DNA of 64,000 bases from Ailurus styani (GCA_002007465.1 LNAC01000018.1:8200979-8264978); one strand, 5' to 3'. Positions 23,290-35,249 are shown, counted from the first letter of the stretch. Numbers and translations: made by a program. Notes: generated from the letters alone by a model not told the origin.

Positions 23290-23395
23290 AGACATTAATT
23301 GCTTTGAGGATGAGAATAATGTCTTATTCATATTTTTGCTTCCAGTGTCTAGCAGAGCCTGATACATGGTAGATGTTCAATGTATGTAAAATGGA
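23290..23395 (+). repeat. L2 3' end
   Basis: GCTTTGAGGATGAGAATAAT, GTCTTATTCATATTTTTGCT, TAGCAGAGCCTGATACATGG and TAGATGTTCAATG match the sense L2 3' end (TTGAGGGCAGGGAC...CATAGTAGGTGCTCAATAAATG). Confidence 0.75.
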
Positions 23396-25695
23396 AGAGC
23401 CTAGATATTAAGCAAATGAAACAAATGTGATTTTACTTTATGATGAACTTCAACATTAACCTTAATAACTGGCACTGAATCTGTCAGATTGAATCATTTT
23501 TGACATATTTGATGATTTTTATGCAAGTGCTAGAAATTCTATAAAATCTACTTCAAATAGACATATAGCTCCAATTGGGTGTGATGAGCTGGAACCCTCC
23601 TGATCTATTCTCTAGATTTTGTCCTTGGCCATTATGTAGCCTACATCAGAGTCTGTTTTTAGGTCTAAAATGAAGGTATGATAGAGTTAAGTAGGTGATT
23701 TAGATTATATCAAATATTCCCTGATGTCTGGAACTGGGAAGCCAGAAACTGGTCCCTTGTTGAATCATTTGCAGAGAATATACAAAAAATACACAAATAA
23801 AATGAAGTAATTTAACCAAAAATGGTAGAGGGAGACAGTAGTGACATCAGAGGATAGGAGTCCACCTCATAAGGCATAGCAGTGCTAGGTTCCCCACGAC
23901 TCTATCTGGCCCAGGTGTTGCATTGTATTCGGATGTCCTTCAACGTCAGTGAACACAGTTCATATGGTTTTCCGTATATTCAGGCCTGCATGAAGAGTAG
24001 GTTGGGAAAATAAGTTATGATAAAAATAATGTTAATCCAGATAACAATGAAGAAGTCTAAAAAAGGGCTAGAAGAAAGATCAGCTGGATAGTAGAAAGGT
24101 TTTTATTTCAACATGTCATATTAGATAAACCTAGTTGCATTTGTTGTAATTTTATATTTTAAATATTTTATTCTGTCTGCTCTTTGCAGATTTTCTACTG
24201 GTGGTTGTTCAGTGCTTCTCTATTCTTGGAATTGTTACACGGCCCTGAGGCTGCAAAGTGGGCACTAGATTGGGATAGGCCTCCTTGTACCAACATGGTT
24301 TGGTATCTCAGTTTTGAATTAAATTGCTTGACTCACCTTGCCTTTAGCACCTCCTGTTCTGATCTTACCAGCCTCTTGCGTCATGACCCACTCTCTTGAA
24401 TCTGAGTCTTACTGGGCCTCACTTCTCTGGCTCTGGTCCTTGGTTTCTTTCCTTGATCTCTCGTCTAGTCATGCAGCCTGCAAACTTGCCAGGCTACCTC
24501 TTCTGGCCTGGCCTAGTCCCTGAAAACAGAGCTCCTCTCCTGGCCCTTCTGGCCCCATGAGTAAGACTCGGGCAGGTCACGAGGTCCATGAATCTCATGT
24601 GATTCTTGCTCTACTTCCTCCCACTCTCCATAATCTTGTCCATTCTCCGTGCACTGTTTCATAGGCTCCCATGGCAGGAATTTACAAAACCTGATTGTGC
24701 TCAAAGCCTTGTATATTTGATAAACAAATACTAAGGGGCTCCTACTTAGGAAAATCCTGCAGAATCTGACTCGTAATTTGCATGTCAGGAAGTAATACTT
24801 CTTATCTATTGTCTGATATTCCTTGTGTATTGATACTATCTCCCTAAATAAATGGCCACTTCCTTAGAATGTGGTTGCTTCTGTCTTGTATCTCTTGTAT
24901 CTCTCTCAAGTTTAACACAGTGCCCACACATCCTTTAGGATTGTTTTGTGTTAATTATGAAAGTTGCTATAGTCTGTCTGTTAACTCCTGCCTCAGTGGT
25001 ATTCTACCTCTGTGTGCTGAGAATCACACACTTTTCTGTCCTTGTTCTATTAAGATGAGATATATTGGTAAACCAAGGCCAGCGGGGTTGTACTTTTGTT
25101 TTTCAGGAAGAGTTATTGGTGAAAGTATAACAATAACCTTAATATGATTGCTTTTTACATAATATGAATAACCTTTTTGGGGTGATTTTATATTTCAGCA
25201 GAGATTATTGCTGTGACAGTGTGAAGTATATATGCAAAAAGTTTTTTGGTAACTATTTTTTTAACACTCCAGTGTGTGGCCTGATGTTTTGAGAAAATAC
25301 CTCCATTGTCAATACTCTGGAGCTTTTGCCAAGGTACATTTTGCTTTGCTAGTGTAGAAATATCCTTTCTGTGACCATTAAGGATTTCTTGGCAATCCTG
25401 AATCAGAATGTCTTTGCCAGAACCTAATTTGGGGAATTGCATTTTTTTCTCACTAATTAACTCCATTGTTTCAATTAGGAAAGAACTATTCCTTCCATCC
25501 CAGAATGCTGTGCCTGTACAGGAAGATGGCTTTGAAATCTTGCACAATGAAGGCAAAGATTTGTATTAAGTTCACCCAGCATCCTTTGTTGCTGCATTTT
25601 CAAAATGGCTGACCCTGCTTTTGAGGGTCAGTATGTTGGAATCAAAGGCTTATGTGAAGTTGAAAGTAGACATCAAAATAATCTCCAAGAAGTTA
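23396..25695. other. Unassigned sequence
   Basis: About 2.3 kb without a recognised gene. The 24.3-24.7 kb part is CT-rich and may include worn L2. The minus frame at 25188-25556 (122 codons) has no domain and AT-driven composition. I see no promoter or exon pair. Confidence 0.4.
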
Positions 25696-25699
25696 AAGG

Positions 25700-25795
25700 A
25701 TTCTTATTATCCCCATCTTATGAGTAAAGGCACACTGAGGTCAAGCATGTTGTCCAGACTCATCACAGCTAGAAAGTGGGAGAATCAAGATTAGA
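25700..25795 (-). repeat. MIR fragment
   Basis: TTCTTATTATCCCCATCTTA, then GGCACACTGAGGTCAAGCAT and CACAGCTAGAAAGTGGGAGA, the antisense MIR core. Confidence 0.75.
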
Positions 25796-26160
25796 AGATA
25801 GGTCTCTTCTCTTTTTGTCTGGGCAGAGTAGTTGTAACTGGCTCAAGTGGAACTCACATCCTTGAAATTGATCTCCTTAAAAGTTTGGTAACTAGCCAAG
25901 TTAATCAGCCACTTGAGCCTCATGGTGCATGCTGAAGAGATACTTTGAACCTAGAGTATAGAACATAGTCAGCAGTCTGTGATCTTTGGTTAGGAAATCT
26001 GAAATTACTTCCTCTCTATTAATGCAAATTATTATAATTAACATCAGTGATGTATTTAATTGCTATTTGTAAAAACTACTTTATATATGCATTAAGCTTA
26101 GGAAAAATAGCTATAAATATTTTGGTGGTTTGTGATAGTAAATTAATTGCAGTACTGACT
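25796..26160. other. Unassigned sequence
   Basis: Nothing recognised before a short L1 tip. AT-rich towards the right. Confidence 0.4.
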
Positions 26161-26164
26161 TAGG

Positions 26165-26232
26165 AATGACTATGATATACACCTGAAACTAATAGGATAT
26201 TGCATGTCAATTATACTTCAATAAAAGAAGAA
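26165..26232 (+). mobile_element. L1 3' tip
   Basis: GATATACACCTGAAACTAAT, AGGATATTGCATGTCAATTA and TACTTCAATAAAA are the classic terminal bases of an L1 3' UTR. The insert is only about 65 bp, a severely 5'-truncated copy. Confidence 0.85.
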
Positions 26233-27110
26233 TGATTTAGAATCTTGTTGATCTGTTAGCTTGTTTCCCCAAGTGACTTTGCCCCCTTGATCCAGGAAAA
26301 AAGTCACCAAAGACACCTTTGACAGATGTTCTTCATCTGTCATCCCCATATTGAAGATTTTAATGTTCAAGAAGAATAGTGGAATGGAAAAGATGCTAGT
26401 TAGGCCTTTCAGAAGAGGCTGTGGGAACTGATGGGAGGAGGGATAATATTAAGCACCCTTTTCTATTCTCGTAAGATTTCCTGTCTCACATCACCCATGG
26501 AATATTAACTGAACGTAAGACATGGAATCTAGGATCAGACATATATTTCATCCCACTGAAAATGTGCTCTAACAGCAGCTTCAGGATTGTCAGTGCTGAC
26601 ACCAAAAGGGTAGAAATAGAAATTAAACAACCTTTCATACAGCCTCATTATATATATTCAAATATTAATTTATAAGTTATCATCTCAGCTAATATCTCAT
26701 CTTTATTCAATAAGCTCCTTATGTTGATTCCTGCCTATATGAAGAAGAATTTCCTTCTATGTATTTGTTCTGAATCTACACTTGTGAGAACTATGTGTAC
26801 TAGTCTCAGTTCTGGCGTTGCAGGTTTAATTAGGCCAGGGGTGGGGATATACTGGAAGAAACGTGGCTGATGCTCCAGCCACTGCTAAAGGTGGTCGTCA
26901 TGAGAACATCATGTCCATGATACTGTCTCATGTTGTTTCCAAAGTTGCTAGTCTTTAGGGTGCAGAGTTTGTCAGAGAGTTGGAGCAAACGTCTCCCTCC
27001 CAATGTTGTGATTTTTTTTTGTTACCATTGTCCAACTAGTACTACTGATAACGAATTCCTTGTTCCTGCTCAGCATTTCCTTCCTACTGATGCCTACTAT
27101 TTTGCTGGAG
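26233..27110. other. Unassigned sequence
   Basis: No gene or clear repeat over about 880 bp. Confidence 0.4.
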
Positions 27111-27114
27111 GTTT

Positions 27115-27138
27115 GTTGTTGTTGTTGTTGTTGTTGTT
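27115..27138. repeat. (GTT)8 microsatellite
   Basis: Perfect GTT trinucleotide run. It creates the leucine and glutamine runs of the frames crossing it on the two strands. Confidence 0.93.
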
Positions 27139-27189
27139 TAGTAGCTATACATTGATCAGTATCTTTTGGAAACAATGATTTTTAAATCC

Positions 27190-27340
27190 ATTGTTTATTT
27201 TTTAAATTTATTTTTATTTTTTTTATTATGTTCAGTTAGCCACTGTACAGTACATAAGTAGTCGTTGATGCAGTAGTCAGTGATTCATTAGTTAAGTATA
27301 ACACCCAGTACTCATCACAGCATGTTTGTAACCTTTTTCA
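27190..27340 (-). mobile_element. Carnivore L1 3' end, antisense
   Basis: TTTTTTTTATTATGTTCAGT, TAGCCACTGTACAGTACATA, AGTGATTCATTAGTTAAGTA and TAACACCCAGTACTCATCAC are the antisense start of the carnivore-type L1 3' UTR. Confidence 0.85.
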
Positions 27341-27649
27341 TATGTATTAGGAGAAAAGGATCTTCCCATTTGAGATTTATAGATAAAGTGCTATTTAAAA
27401 GACTGGGCTCCATTGTAAGAACTTGGAGGTTGAGAATAGTTTTATTCATGGTTTTATACTTGTTGCCTAAAGTAGTACCTAAAATTTAGTAGATACGTAA
27501 TGCAAATTCTCTAAATGAAATCGAACAAAAGAAATGCCTATAGCTTTCTGTGGTCATCAACAAGTCATTTAATAAAAGATGGAAAGATTGGACTTTGGAA
27601 AAGATGCTGACACATGGTAGTGAAAGATGAGGTCACCTGTGGCTTCAGC

Positions 27650-27745
27650 GAATGGTTCATTATTTCATTCATTTAATAGTTATTTACTGCATTTTGGTTA
27701 TGTTGCAAGCATAGTGCTAAGTTGAAGGAAGCTAGGATATGGTTT
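27650..27745 (-). repeat. L2 3' end, antisense
   Basis: TCATTCATTTAATAGTTATT followed by TTGCAAGCATAGTGCTAAGT resembles antisense L2 (CATTCAACAAATATTTATTG...CAGGCACTGTGCTAGG). Confidence 0.6.
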
Positions 27746-27779
27746 GAAATTCTTTTGGGGGCAATCAGAATACTTAAAA

Positions 27780-28160
27780 AATTATTTTTAATTCTACATT
27801 GAGCTATAGTTTATGTATAGTAGAATGTATAAATCTTAAGTGTACAACTAGGTAGTTTTTTTATATTCATGTACCCATGTACTCACCACCCAGATCAAGT
27901 TATATGTTCATCCCACCAGAAATTTCTCTTATGCCCCTCTTACTATTACTTAAACTTTGCTATAGAACTAACCATATTCTAACTTATACCAGTGTATATT
28001 AGTTCACTGTTCTTGAACTTTATTTCAAAGGAATCATGTAGTACATGCATACTTTTCTGTGTGTCTGCCTTATTGTGCTTACATTCTCCTTTTGAGATTA
28101 ATCCATACTGTTGGATGTGTCATAGTTTGTTTGTTTGTTTGTTTTAATTGAGTGATGCTT
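27780..28160 (-). mobile_element. L1 3'-UTR fragment, antisense
   Basis: CTACATTGAGCTATAGTTTA, AATCTTAAGTGTACAACTAG, TACTCACCACCCAGATCAAG and GAACTTTATTTCAAAGGAAT are antisense blocks of an old L1 3' UTR. Confidence 0.75.
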
Positions 28161-28194
28161 CGCATTCCCAGAATTACTTTTTGGCATTAGTTAA

Positions 28195-29640
28195 AATCGT
28201 ATTGGATGGACTCTGGGAGATGGCAGTGGCAATGACATAGTTTTTAAATCTCCTCATATCTACACATTAAAAAGATCAGAGTGACTAGGATAACAAAACT
28301 GAAACCCATGTACAACATATATAACAAAACTAAACGAAAGGGTACCTTCACAGATGCCAAAAATGAAACAATATTAACTAGACCATTATAGTAAGAATAT
28401 AGTAAGAATACTCAGTTCATCAGAGAAAGAATTCCCAAAATTACAGTGGACACTCACTGGGAAAGTTTAGCGGGCTAATGTAAGGAGAGCAGCCAAATCC
28501 AGAAAGGAGGTTAATAGCCTAGAATTCATGAGTAAGGCTGATGTTGCCAGAGAAGTATGGGATGTATGTACTTCTGGAACCAACTGTCCAAATTTTCCTT
28601 ACAAGATGATTCCTCCAGGGTGAAGAAACTTCTGTGAGTAGAATCCAAATTGGTTAGGTTAGGAACAATAGGAGCCAAGAGAAAAAGCAAAGAGCAGAGA
28701 AGAGGAGCCAAGCCAGGAGATCTCAGGAAGTATGCTTGTGGGCAAATCCCATATATGTATTATACGGAAAAGAAACAAAACCAAAACAGCATCACTGTCT
28801 TTAGACAATCAAAGAAACCAGAGCAGTGTGCACACAAAATAGATGAAAATTTAAGCTAATTATTTTAAAATAAATAAAGGAACAACAAAAAATGAAAGAA
28901 TAACACAAAAATAAATTAGAAAAACTCAAAAATGATATAAATGGAGAAAAGGGAGGAGGAAGGTTTGGTACAAGATCTACCCAAGCTCAGACAATTATTT
29001 AAAATAAAATATTATTCTAGAAATGAAGACTAAATGAGAAGGAATACAAGAATGAATAGACATCACAGAAAATTCCTTAAGACAAATAGAAGATGGAAAA
29101 GAGGGAGAAATGTTTAAATCAATAAGTAATTAAGAAAAAATAAAATAGAAATTGATATAGACTATAGGCAGTAAAGATCCAATACATGTATAATAGGAGA
29201 GCCCCCCCAAAAGAAACCAAAGCATGGAATAGAATTGATGTGAAAAACTACAATTCAAGCAAACTTTTCTGAAATAAAAGGTAAATTAAAACTATACATT
29301 GAAGAGGAGCACACTATTTTTGGGAAAATCAATCCAGTGTGGCCAAATTGGCTTAAAAATGAAAGGAAAGGATTCTTTGAGCATCCAGACCATGCTATTG
29401 CATCATGCATAAGACAGGAAAAACAAATCAGTTTGTAAATCTTCCCAAAAGTAGTGGTTTATTATCTGAAGACAATGGAGAAACACATTTGGGATACTCA
29501 AGGACAAAAGTAGCCAATGAGTTCATACCTGGGCAGTTTATACTGATCTTCAAGTGTAAGGATTGTAGCAACCTACTATACACATGCAGGAAATCAGAGA
29601 ACAGCTAAATAATCTACCAAATGACTGAGGAGATATTGGC
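28195..29640 (+). mobile_element. Old L1/HAL1-type 5' half, degenerate
   Basis: A sense-strand A-rich stretch follows the 5' region of old mammalian L1 or half-L1 elements. Late blocks in the right order include GAAGAGGAGCACACTATTTT, TGGGAAAATCAATCCAGTGT, TTTGAGCATCCAGACC, GGGATACTCAAGGACAAAAG and ACTGATCTTCAAGTGTAAGG. No frame longer than about 70 codons survives. The early part (28195-28900) is less certain than the late part. It lies directly after an antisense L1 3' end, so it is a separate copy. Confidence 0.65.
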
Positions 29641-29799
29641 ATAAGGACCAACATCTAACAGTAGCAGTCAACATGTGTGATGATAAAATTACATATGTGT
29701 ACTTCCACATTCATCTGAAAACAAAAGGTTTAAGTACAAAGGAACTTTTCAAGCAAATCTGAAATGTGAAGTTAAGTATGATCAAGGATAAACCAATTG
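29641..29799. other. Unassigned, possibly end of the L1 5' region
   Basis: A-rich continuation without a clear match. Confidence 0.35.
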
Positions 29800-30900
29800 T
29801 GTGCAACTAATTCAGGTACTTTAGGATCAGAGACAAATTTGTTATAGATGTATCCCCCTGAAGGAAACCATTGATTGTGTAAGATGAAGCTCTGAGTGCC
29901 ATGATGGATGAGTAGTTATAGGTCAGTATCCACGAGTTATTGGCTACACTGACTTTTCTAAGGATGCATTCACAGAATACCTGCAAAGAATTCCCTAAAG
30001 ACCCATAAGAATAGAGAACAGCACAGAAATACCCTCTGGAAACAATCACCTTAGGTAACTTTCCTTTAGGTACCTATTTCTAGAAGTGGATATTACCCTG
30101 TTCTAAAAATAAGTCATCTGCATAACCCTGAAAAGAACAGTCATAGGTATCCTGTGGTTGAGACCATCACACTGGTTTGGCGCACAAGGTGATATGTTGA
30201 AAATGCTGTCAGGAGAACTGTTAGGGGTTTCTGAGCTGGAACTTGTTACACACCGTCCTCCTATGATTGCCTTCCTATAATCCGAATGCCTCGGGCATGC
30301 ACATGACATTTTGAAGTGTGCTGCCTGGCTTTGCCTATAAAAAGCCACACTCTTCCATTGCAACAGTACTTACAATTTGTTAAACATAGCTGACTCACAG
30401 CCACACCTGGAACTGAGTAGGATTGAAGGTCTGCCTCGAGCAACGTATTCCAGTTCTTTGGCTACAATAGCTGTATGCCCTATACATCCTATTTCTACAG
30501 GAATGACTGTTTCGGGCATTTGGAAACACTGAAGTGCCTTGTTGCATGTCCTTGGTCCCCAAATCCAAGGATTGTCATTGTTGCCAGATTGTATTGCTTG
30601 CAGAAAGATAGGACGCAGTCTTTGAAACTAATGGGCTAAATTTTGCTGAATAACATTTTCCTTGTTTTATTTATCCCCAATAAGGGTAATTTTGAGATAT
30701 TCTAAAAATAATTGTATTGGATACAACTTTCCTTTTGGAATTGAACTGAAATAACCATGTCAGAAGCCAACAAGCAGATGGTAAACTTTCTATTTCTGCT
30801 GATTTGGGCTAGATTTTTCTTAAAGCTGAAGAGGGGTTTCATGCCTTAAGATCTCAGTGCCTTCCAGTACCTTTTGACTATAACAGATTTGGGTCATTTA
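29800..30900 (-). pseudogene. Degenerate minus-strand coding remnant, family unknown
   Basis: On the minus strand one frame stays unusually open. From 30660 to 30103 it covers 186 codons with two stops, where chance predicts eight or nine. The run 30627-30373 is 85 codons with none. The text looks protein-like: an NPWIWGPRTCNKALQCF stretch near 30570, then VIPVEIGCIGHTAIVAKELE near 30490. Upstream in the same frame (30897-30661) are further protein-like pieces with four stops. Below about 30050 a shifted frame (29807-30049) carries three N-X-S/T sites. There is no poly-A, splice pattern or LTR that I can pin to it. It may be a retroelement or endogenous-virus gene, or a processed pseudogene. 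I do not recognise the family. Confidence 0.4.
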
Positions 30901-31330
30901 CTGAAGACGCACATTTATTTCTAGCCTACATAATCTCAGTGTTGTCTCTCTGCTTAATTATTGGAAATGATTGACACCAGAAATGCTGAAATGTGAATCT
31001 GAAATTATAGAACACTCTTAAATTTTCGTGTTAATGAACCCAGCATCATTTCTGATTTGTCATTGTTATTGTTGGACTTTGTTTCTGTTTCAAGGTGTTG
31101 GAGCCCTATAAGCTCCTTTCCGCCTGCCCCCTGCCCCAACCTTGGATAATTCCAGAAGCATGTATTGCTTATAGAGGAAGCTAATGGTCCCGCAGGTCAA
31201 TGTCCTTGTGGCTTCAGTTTGTGGTTCCTGGCAGACCAGAGGTAGTTCATGACTTCCTCCATGATTTCTGCTTTCCTCTCTAGTGTTGCCTTTTCTTCTC
31301 AGGGGTACTGCTCCTTTGCAAAACTCTACT
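30901..31330. other. Unassigned sequence
   Basis: Nothing recognised. It could be an upstream, more decayed part of the minus-strand remnant. Confidence 0.35.
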
Positions 31331-31334
31331 TCCA

Positions 31335-31560
31335 TGATTTGACAACATTTATTCAGCATTCATTCTGTGTTAGGCATTTTGTTAGACACATGCACTTTCC
31401 CAACTTAATCCCTGTAGTGGCTAGCTTGTATATGATAGGAATATTTGTCCCTCCTTTTTTTTAAAAGATGAGGAAAACTGGAGTTTATTAAGGGAGTGAC
31501 TTGCCTAAGGCCACAGAAGGTAAGTTGCAGAGTCAGAACTTGAGGATTCAGGTTTTGGAA
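31335..31560 (-). repeat. MIR element
   Basis: GACAACATTTATTCAGCATT, CTGTGTTAGGCATTTTGTTA, AAAAGATGAGGAAAACTGGA, AGTGACTTGCCTAAGGCCAC and GTAAGTTGCAGAGTCAGAAC give a long antisense MIR. Confidence 0.85.
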
Positions 31561-31624
31561 CCAAAACATTTGGCTGTGAATTTTAAAAGCAACATTTACT
31601 AGCCAGTCCCTTAAACTTGTTGAA

Positions 31625-31935
31625 CTGAGCTCCTAGAATATTTTTAGGTTTACAACAAAATTGAAAGAAAGGTACAGACATTTCCTATATACTCCTTGCC
31701 CCCACACATGCAGAGCCTCCCTCATTATCAACATCACTCATCAGAGTAATCACTTTTTTTTTTTAACCAATGATGCACCCACATGGACACATCATAAAAA
31801 GTCCATAATTTATTGTAGGGTTCACTGTTGGTGTTTTACATTCTTTGGGTTTGGATAAATGTATGCTGACACGTATCCATCATTATAATGTCATGCAGAG
31901 TATTTTCACTACCCTAAAATCCTCTATGCTCTGAG
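31625..31935 (-). mobile_element. L1 3'-UTR fragment, antisense
   Basis: TTTTAGGTTTACAACAAAAT, AAAGGTACAGACATTTCCTA, TATACTCCTTGCCCCCACAC, TAGGGTTCACTGTTGGTGTT and GTCATGCAGAGTATTTTCAC are antisense blocks of an old L1 3' UTR. Confidence 0.85.
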
Positions 31936-31937
31936 TT

Positions 31938-32062
31938 CCTTGTTTATTGAAAATGAGGATCATCCCTACTTTATAGAGTTGTGAGAAAAGATAATGTACA
32001 CAAAGCGCATGGCACAGAATCTGACACATAACAAATCTTCAATAACTGGTAGTTATTGTTAA
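31938..32062 (+). repeat. MIR 3' half
   Basis: TTATTGAAAATGAGGATCAT, AGTTGTGAGAAAAGATAATG, GCATGGCACAGAATCTGACA and ATCTTCAATAACTGGTAGTT match the sense MIR 3' half. Confidence 0.75.
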
Positions 32063-32139
32063 TTTTTGAGAATGCCCGTATTATAGTTTTAAGTGGTTCT
32101 TATTCAACATAATACAGAGACAGGGGTTTAAGGCCTAGA

Positions 32140-32335
32140 GATAGAGGTTTGGTTATGAATCCTGAGAATTAATTATTTAACTTCAACATTTCGGGGTTTC
32201 ATTATCTACAAAATGGGAATAATAATAATATCTACTTTATGAGGTTGTAAGGATTAAATAAAATAATGTCAGTTGAATTTTTTTTTTTTAATGTACCAGT
32301 GCCTGGTAAGTACTTGATAAATGCCAGTTGCTACT
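32140..32335 (+). repeat. MIR element
   Basis: TCATTATCTACAAAATGGGA, ATAATAATAATATCTACTTT, GAGGTTGTAAGGATTAAATA and CCAGTGCCTGGTAAGTACTT. An A/T run (32279-32290) interrupts it. Confidence 0.85.
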
Positions 32336-33450
32336 CTTCTCTCTCGGCCCATTCTCAGAAAAAGATCAGGCAAATTCCTATAACCTAAGAATTAAGTTGA
32401 TGAGAAGTCTCAACACAACATTCCACCCTGATAACTTATTTGACTCAGGTTTTACCATCTGGTGGTGGATTTTATGAGCCAGCAGCACAACCTGGGAAAA
32501 CAAAACATCTGTCTGTTAAAGTAGATAGTGGTCCAAATGTGTTTATCCTTTTGAATTTTGTGAAAAAATGCATCCTGCTGATACAGTTTGGTATCTGATC
32601 CTCTAGTTTAAGTCCGGTCTGGAGCACAATAGGCTCTCAGGTGGGATGAATGTTAACAGTGATCTGGTTTGGTTTTCTTACCATGAATTCCAGGTAAGCT
32701 ATCATACCCTCTCCCTGCAAACAGATTACTGCTGGAGCATGTTCAGTTCTGCTCCTCCTCTGAAACCCTCCCCGCTGTCAGAAGGACTCTGCTTTCTCTG
32801 CACTCCTGATTCACCTACTATCTCGAGGCAAGTCTGGAGGGCTCTGTGTCATCTCTTGTGTTGATGTTTAATTGCAGTCTAACTTTTCAAGAATCTATGA
32901 CTCGCCTCCCAACTGGAATATCCACTCCCAAGGACATGACTCATGTGTTATATTCCTTTGGACTAATTAACAACCCTGTGTTTCATGCCGTGTAGTAAGG
33001 GTACAAAAATAATTGTCAAATAAGCGTTTGAGGCCCTCAATCATAGATGGGAAAGGCATTTCAAACCTCTCCTGTCAGCCAAGCAATTGGTAGCAGCTTC
33101 CTGGAGTATGCTGTACATTTGATGGCCCTACTCTAAAGTGGTCTGTGTTTATAAAAATGGCATGGTATGCTGGAATATTCTGGGGGAAAAAATGGAAATT
33201 GGGCCTTGTGCTGGGCCTTGAGAGATAGTTAAAACTTTAACAGAAAGAGCCAGGAGTGACAATGGCAATCCGTATAGCAGCAAAGGCATGAAAAGTATTG
33301 ATTACAGCACAGAACACCATGTGTTGAACATGGCGGGTGTCTCACCAAAGGTGGTTGAATTACATGTTTGTAAAAAGGGACTTTCCTCCAGGTCAGATTC
33401 CAGGACTAGTCCATGAGAGGAAGTCATCATAAAAAAAATAACAAAAAGCA
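32336..33450. other. Unassigned sequence
   Basis: About 1.1 kb with no recognised gene or repeat. Confidence 0.4.
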
Positions 33451-33454
33451 AAAA

Positions 33455-33790
33455 ACCATCCAAGTAGTCAAAGACAAATACCACATGATTTCACTCATAT
33501 GCGGTTTTTAAGAAACAAAACAAATGAGCAAAGGAAGGGAGGGAAGGGGCTGAGGGCAAGCCAAGAAATGGACTCTTAACTGTAGAGAACACACTGATGG
33601 TCACCAAAGGGGAGGTGGTTGGGGGATGGGTGAGACAGGTGATGGGGATTAAAGAGGGCGCTTCTCATGATGAGCACTGGGTGATGCATGGAATTGTTGA
33701 ATCACTATATTGTACACCGGAAGGTAATAACACACTGTATGTTAACTATACTGGCATTAAAATGAAGTGAAATGAAATGAAATAAACACA
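33455..33790 (+). mobile_element. Carnivore L1 3' end
   Basis: ACCACATGATTTCACTCATA, TGGACTCTTAACTGTAGAGA, GATGAGCACTGGGTGATGCA, GAATCACTATATTGTACACC and ACTATACTGGCATTAAAATG form the 3' UTR of a carnivoran L1. A degenerate A-rich tail (AAATGAAATGAAATAAA) closes it. A 5'-truncated, inactive copy and a plausible L1 lineage for moving the SINEs. Confidence 0.9.
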
Positions 33791-34178
33791 TCCTGAAGAA
33801 AAAAGTGTCAAAGTTTTAGATCAGCTGGGTATTTCCTGGCTGGGGTGTTAGGATTTAAATGATCTGGTCAGGATATATAAGGAATAGGAAAAGTAGTGGA
33901 TCTCTCTCGCCAGAGGTGAGAGATCTCTAAGGAGGCTTTGATCTTTTGTAGGCAGTTATGGAAAATGACAGTCATCATCAGCCCTAAGGTCCCCCTTTGA
34001 GTTTTGCAGAAAGGTTCCTAGATCCCTCTTGGAACAATGGTCTCTATAGTTGGGCACAATATGTGTTATTATAATTATTTGGACTTAGTTCCAACTTTCA
34101 ACTTCCTGGGTTATTGTTGTAGGGGAGGGGCTTGGTGGTGAGGGGGCAATATGGGCAGGTGATTAAAAGCATAATCCC
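33791..34178. other. Unassigned sequence
   Basis: Nothing recognised. A short inverted pair, AGATCTCT...AGAGATCC-like, near 33898-33930 may form a small hairpin. Confidence 0.35.
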
Positions 34179-34179
34179 T

Positions 34180-34345
34180 GCGTATGAAAAACAGTTCTAT
34201 CATCACAAGCAAAGGTAACTTAGTCCTACTAAGCCTCATTTTCCCTCACTTGTAAAATGGGAATGACACTTGTGCCTATCTTCTAGGCTTGATGTGAGAA
34301 TCAAGGAAAATAAAGCGCTTAAGGTATGCCAGGCACTGTTTTAAC
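34180..34345 (+). repeat. MIR element
   Basis: AAAGGTAACTTAGTCCTACT, ATTTTCCCTCACTTGTAAAA, TGGGAATGACACTTGTGCCT and AAGCGCTTAAGGTATGCCAG. Confidence 0.82.
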
Positions 34346-34470
34346 TACTTCATGTTTATTAAGGCATTTTTGACAATCCTCAGAAGTAGTTATTATTTTT
34401 TAAAATTAAGTTTGTGAGGAATCTAAAACTGAAATTAAGTAATTTGCTCATCATTACTGTCCCAGACATG
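34346..34470 (-). repeat. MIR fragment in opposite orientation
   Basis: Directly after the sense MIR come antisense blocks: TTTATTAAGGCATTTTTGAC, AATCCTCAGAAGTAGTTATT and AAATTAAGTAATTTGCTCAT. The pair makes a loose inverted repeat. Confidence 0.55.
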
Positions 34471-35248
34471 TGAAGGATATCTTTCCTTTGATGAAGAGTT
34501 CCTGCCTCTGGATCCATAGGATTCTTCTAAATTTCTTTTTATTGTTTCCCATTCTCTCAACATGAGAGCTTTCGGTATCTGAGATGGCAGAGGGGAGTGT
34601 GGGCTCCTCATGTACCCAGCTAGGCTGACAAGAGCCTTGGTTAAAGTCGATTTCAGTTTCTATCTCATTCCCTAAACCTGCCTAGTCTTTAAGTGCTACA
34701 ATTTACCTTTTTTTCCCCTTAAGAATCTACATGATTTAACTATTAGAAGGAAATTATAGTCATAATTCTCATGAAATTGGTTTTTTGGGGGGAGATTTAT
34801 TTTGAAAAGAGCTTAGTTTGAAAAATCACATGTTTGTCAGTTTCTGAGTGGACTTTCTGACCCATTGTCATCCTTGGGCAGTAGTATGTACAAAATTCCA
34901 AGTTATCTTCTCCTGTCTGTTACAATCTTAACCAATATCATAGAGTCTGAGACTGGAAGGAAAACAAACAAACAAACAAACAAATGAACACAGCATAACT
35001 GCTTTGTTGTTGAGTTGTGCTTCAGTTTTTGTGAAATGGTTTTCCTCATGAGCCTAACTTCTTTCTCAGGATGACAATGGGGACAGGAGGGAACACAGCA
35101 AAGCAGGGAGAGAGCTAAGGATTCACACCAATTCAATTTGTCTGATTGAACAAGCTTGAATCTCATGTCTGCAGAACCTGGGTCTTCCCCAGGCTGCCCT
35201 CTTCTCCAACCCGGCAGCTCTTGACCTTCTGTCTTCAGCTTATACCTC
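34471..35248. other. Unassigned sequence with (CAAA)n
   Basis: (ACAAACAA)n at about 34963-34984. The 115-codon minus frame (34903-35250) contains valine/phenylalanine residues coded by that repeat and no domain. Confidence 0.45.
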
Positions 35249-35249
35249 A

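Noticed and set aside
26972..27175. Minus frame with a glutamine run
   Set aside because: The glutamines come from the (GTT)8 microsatellite read in reverse.
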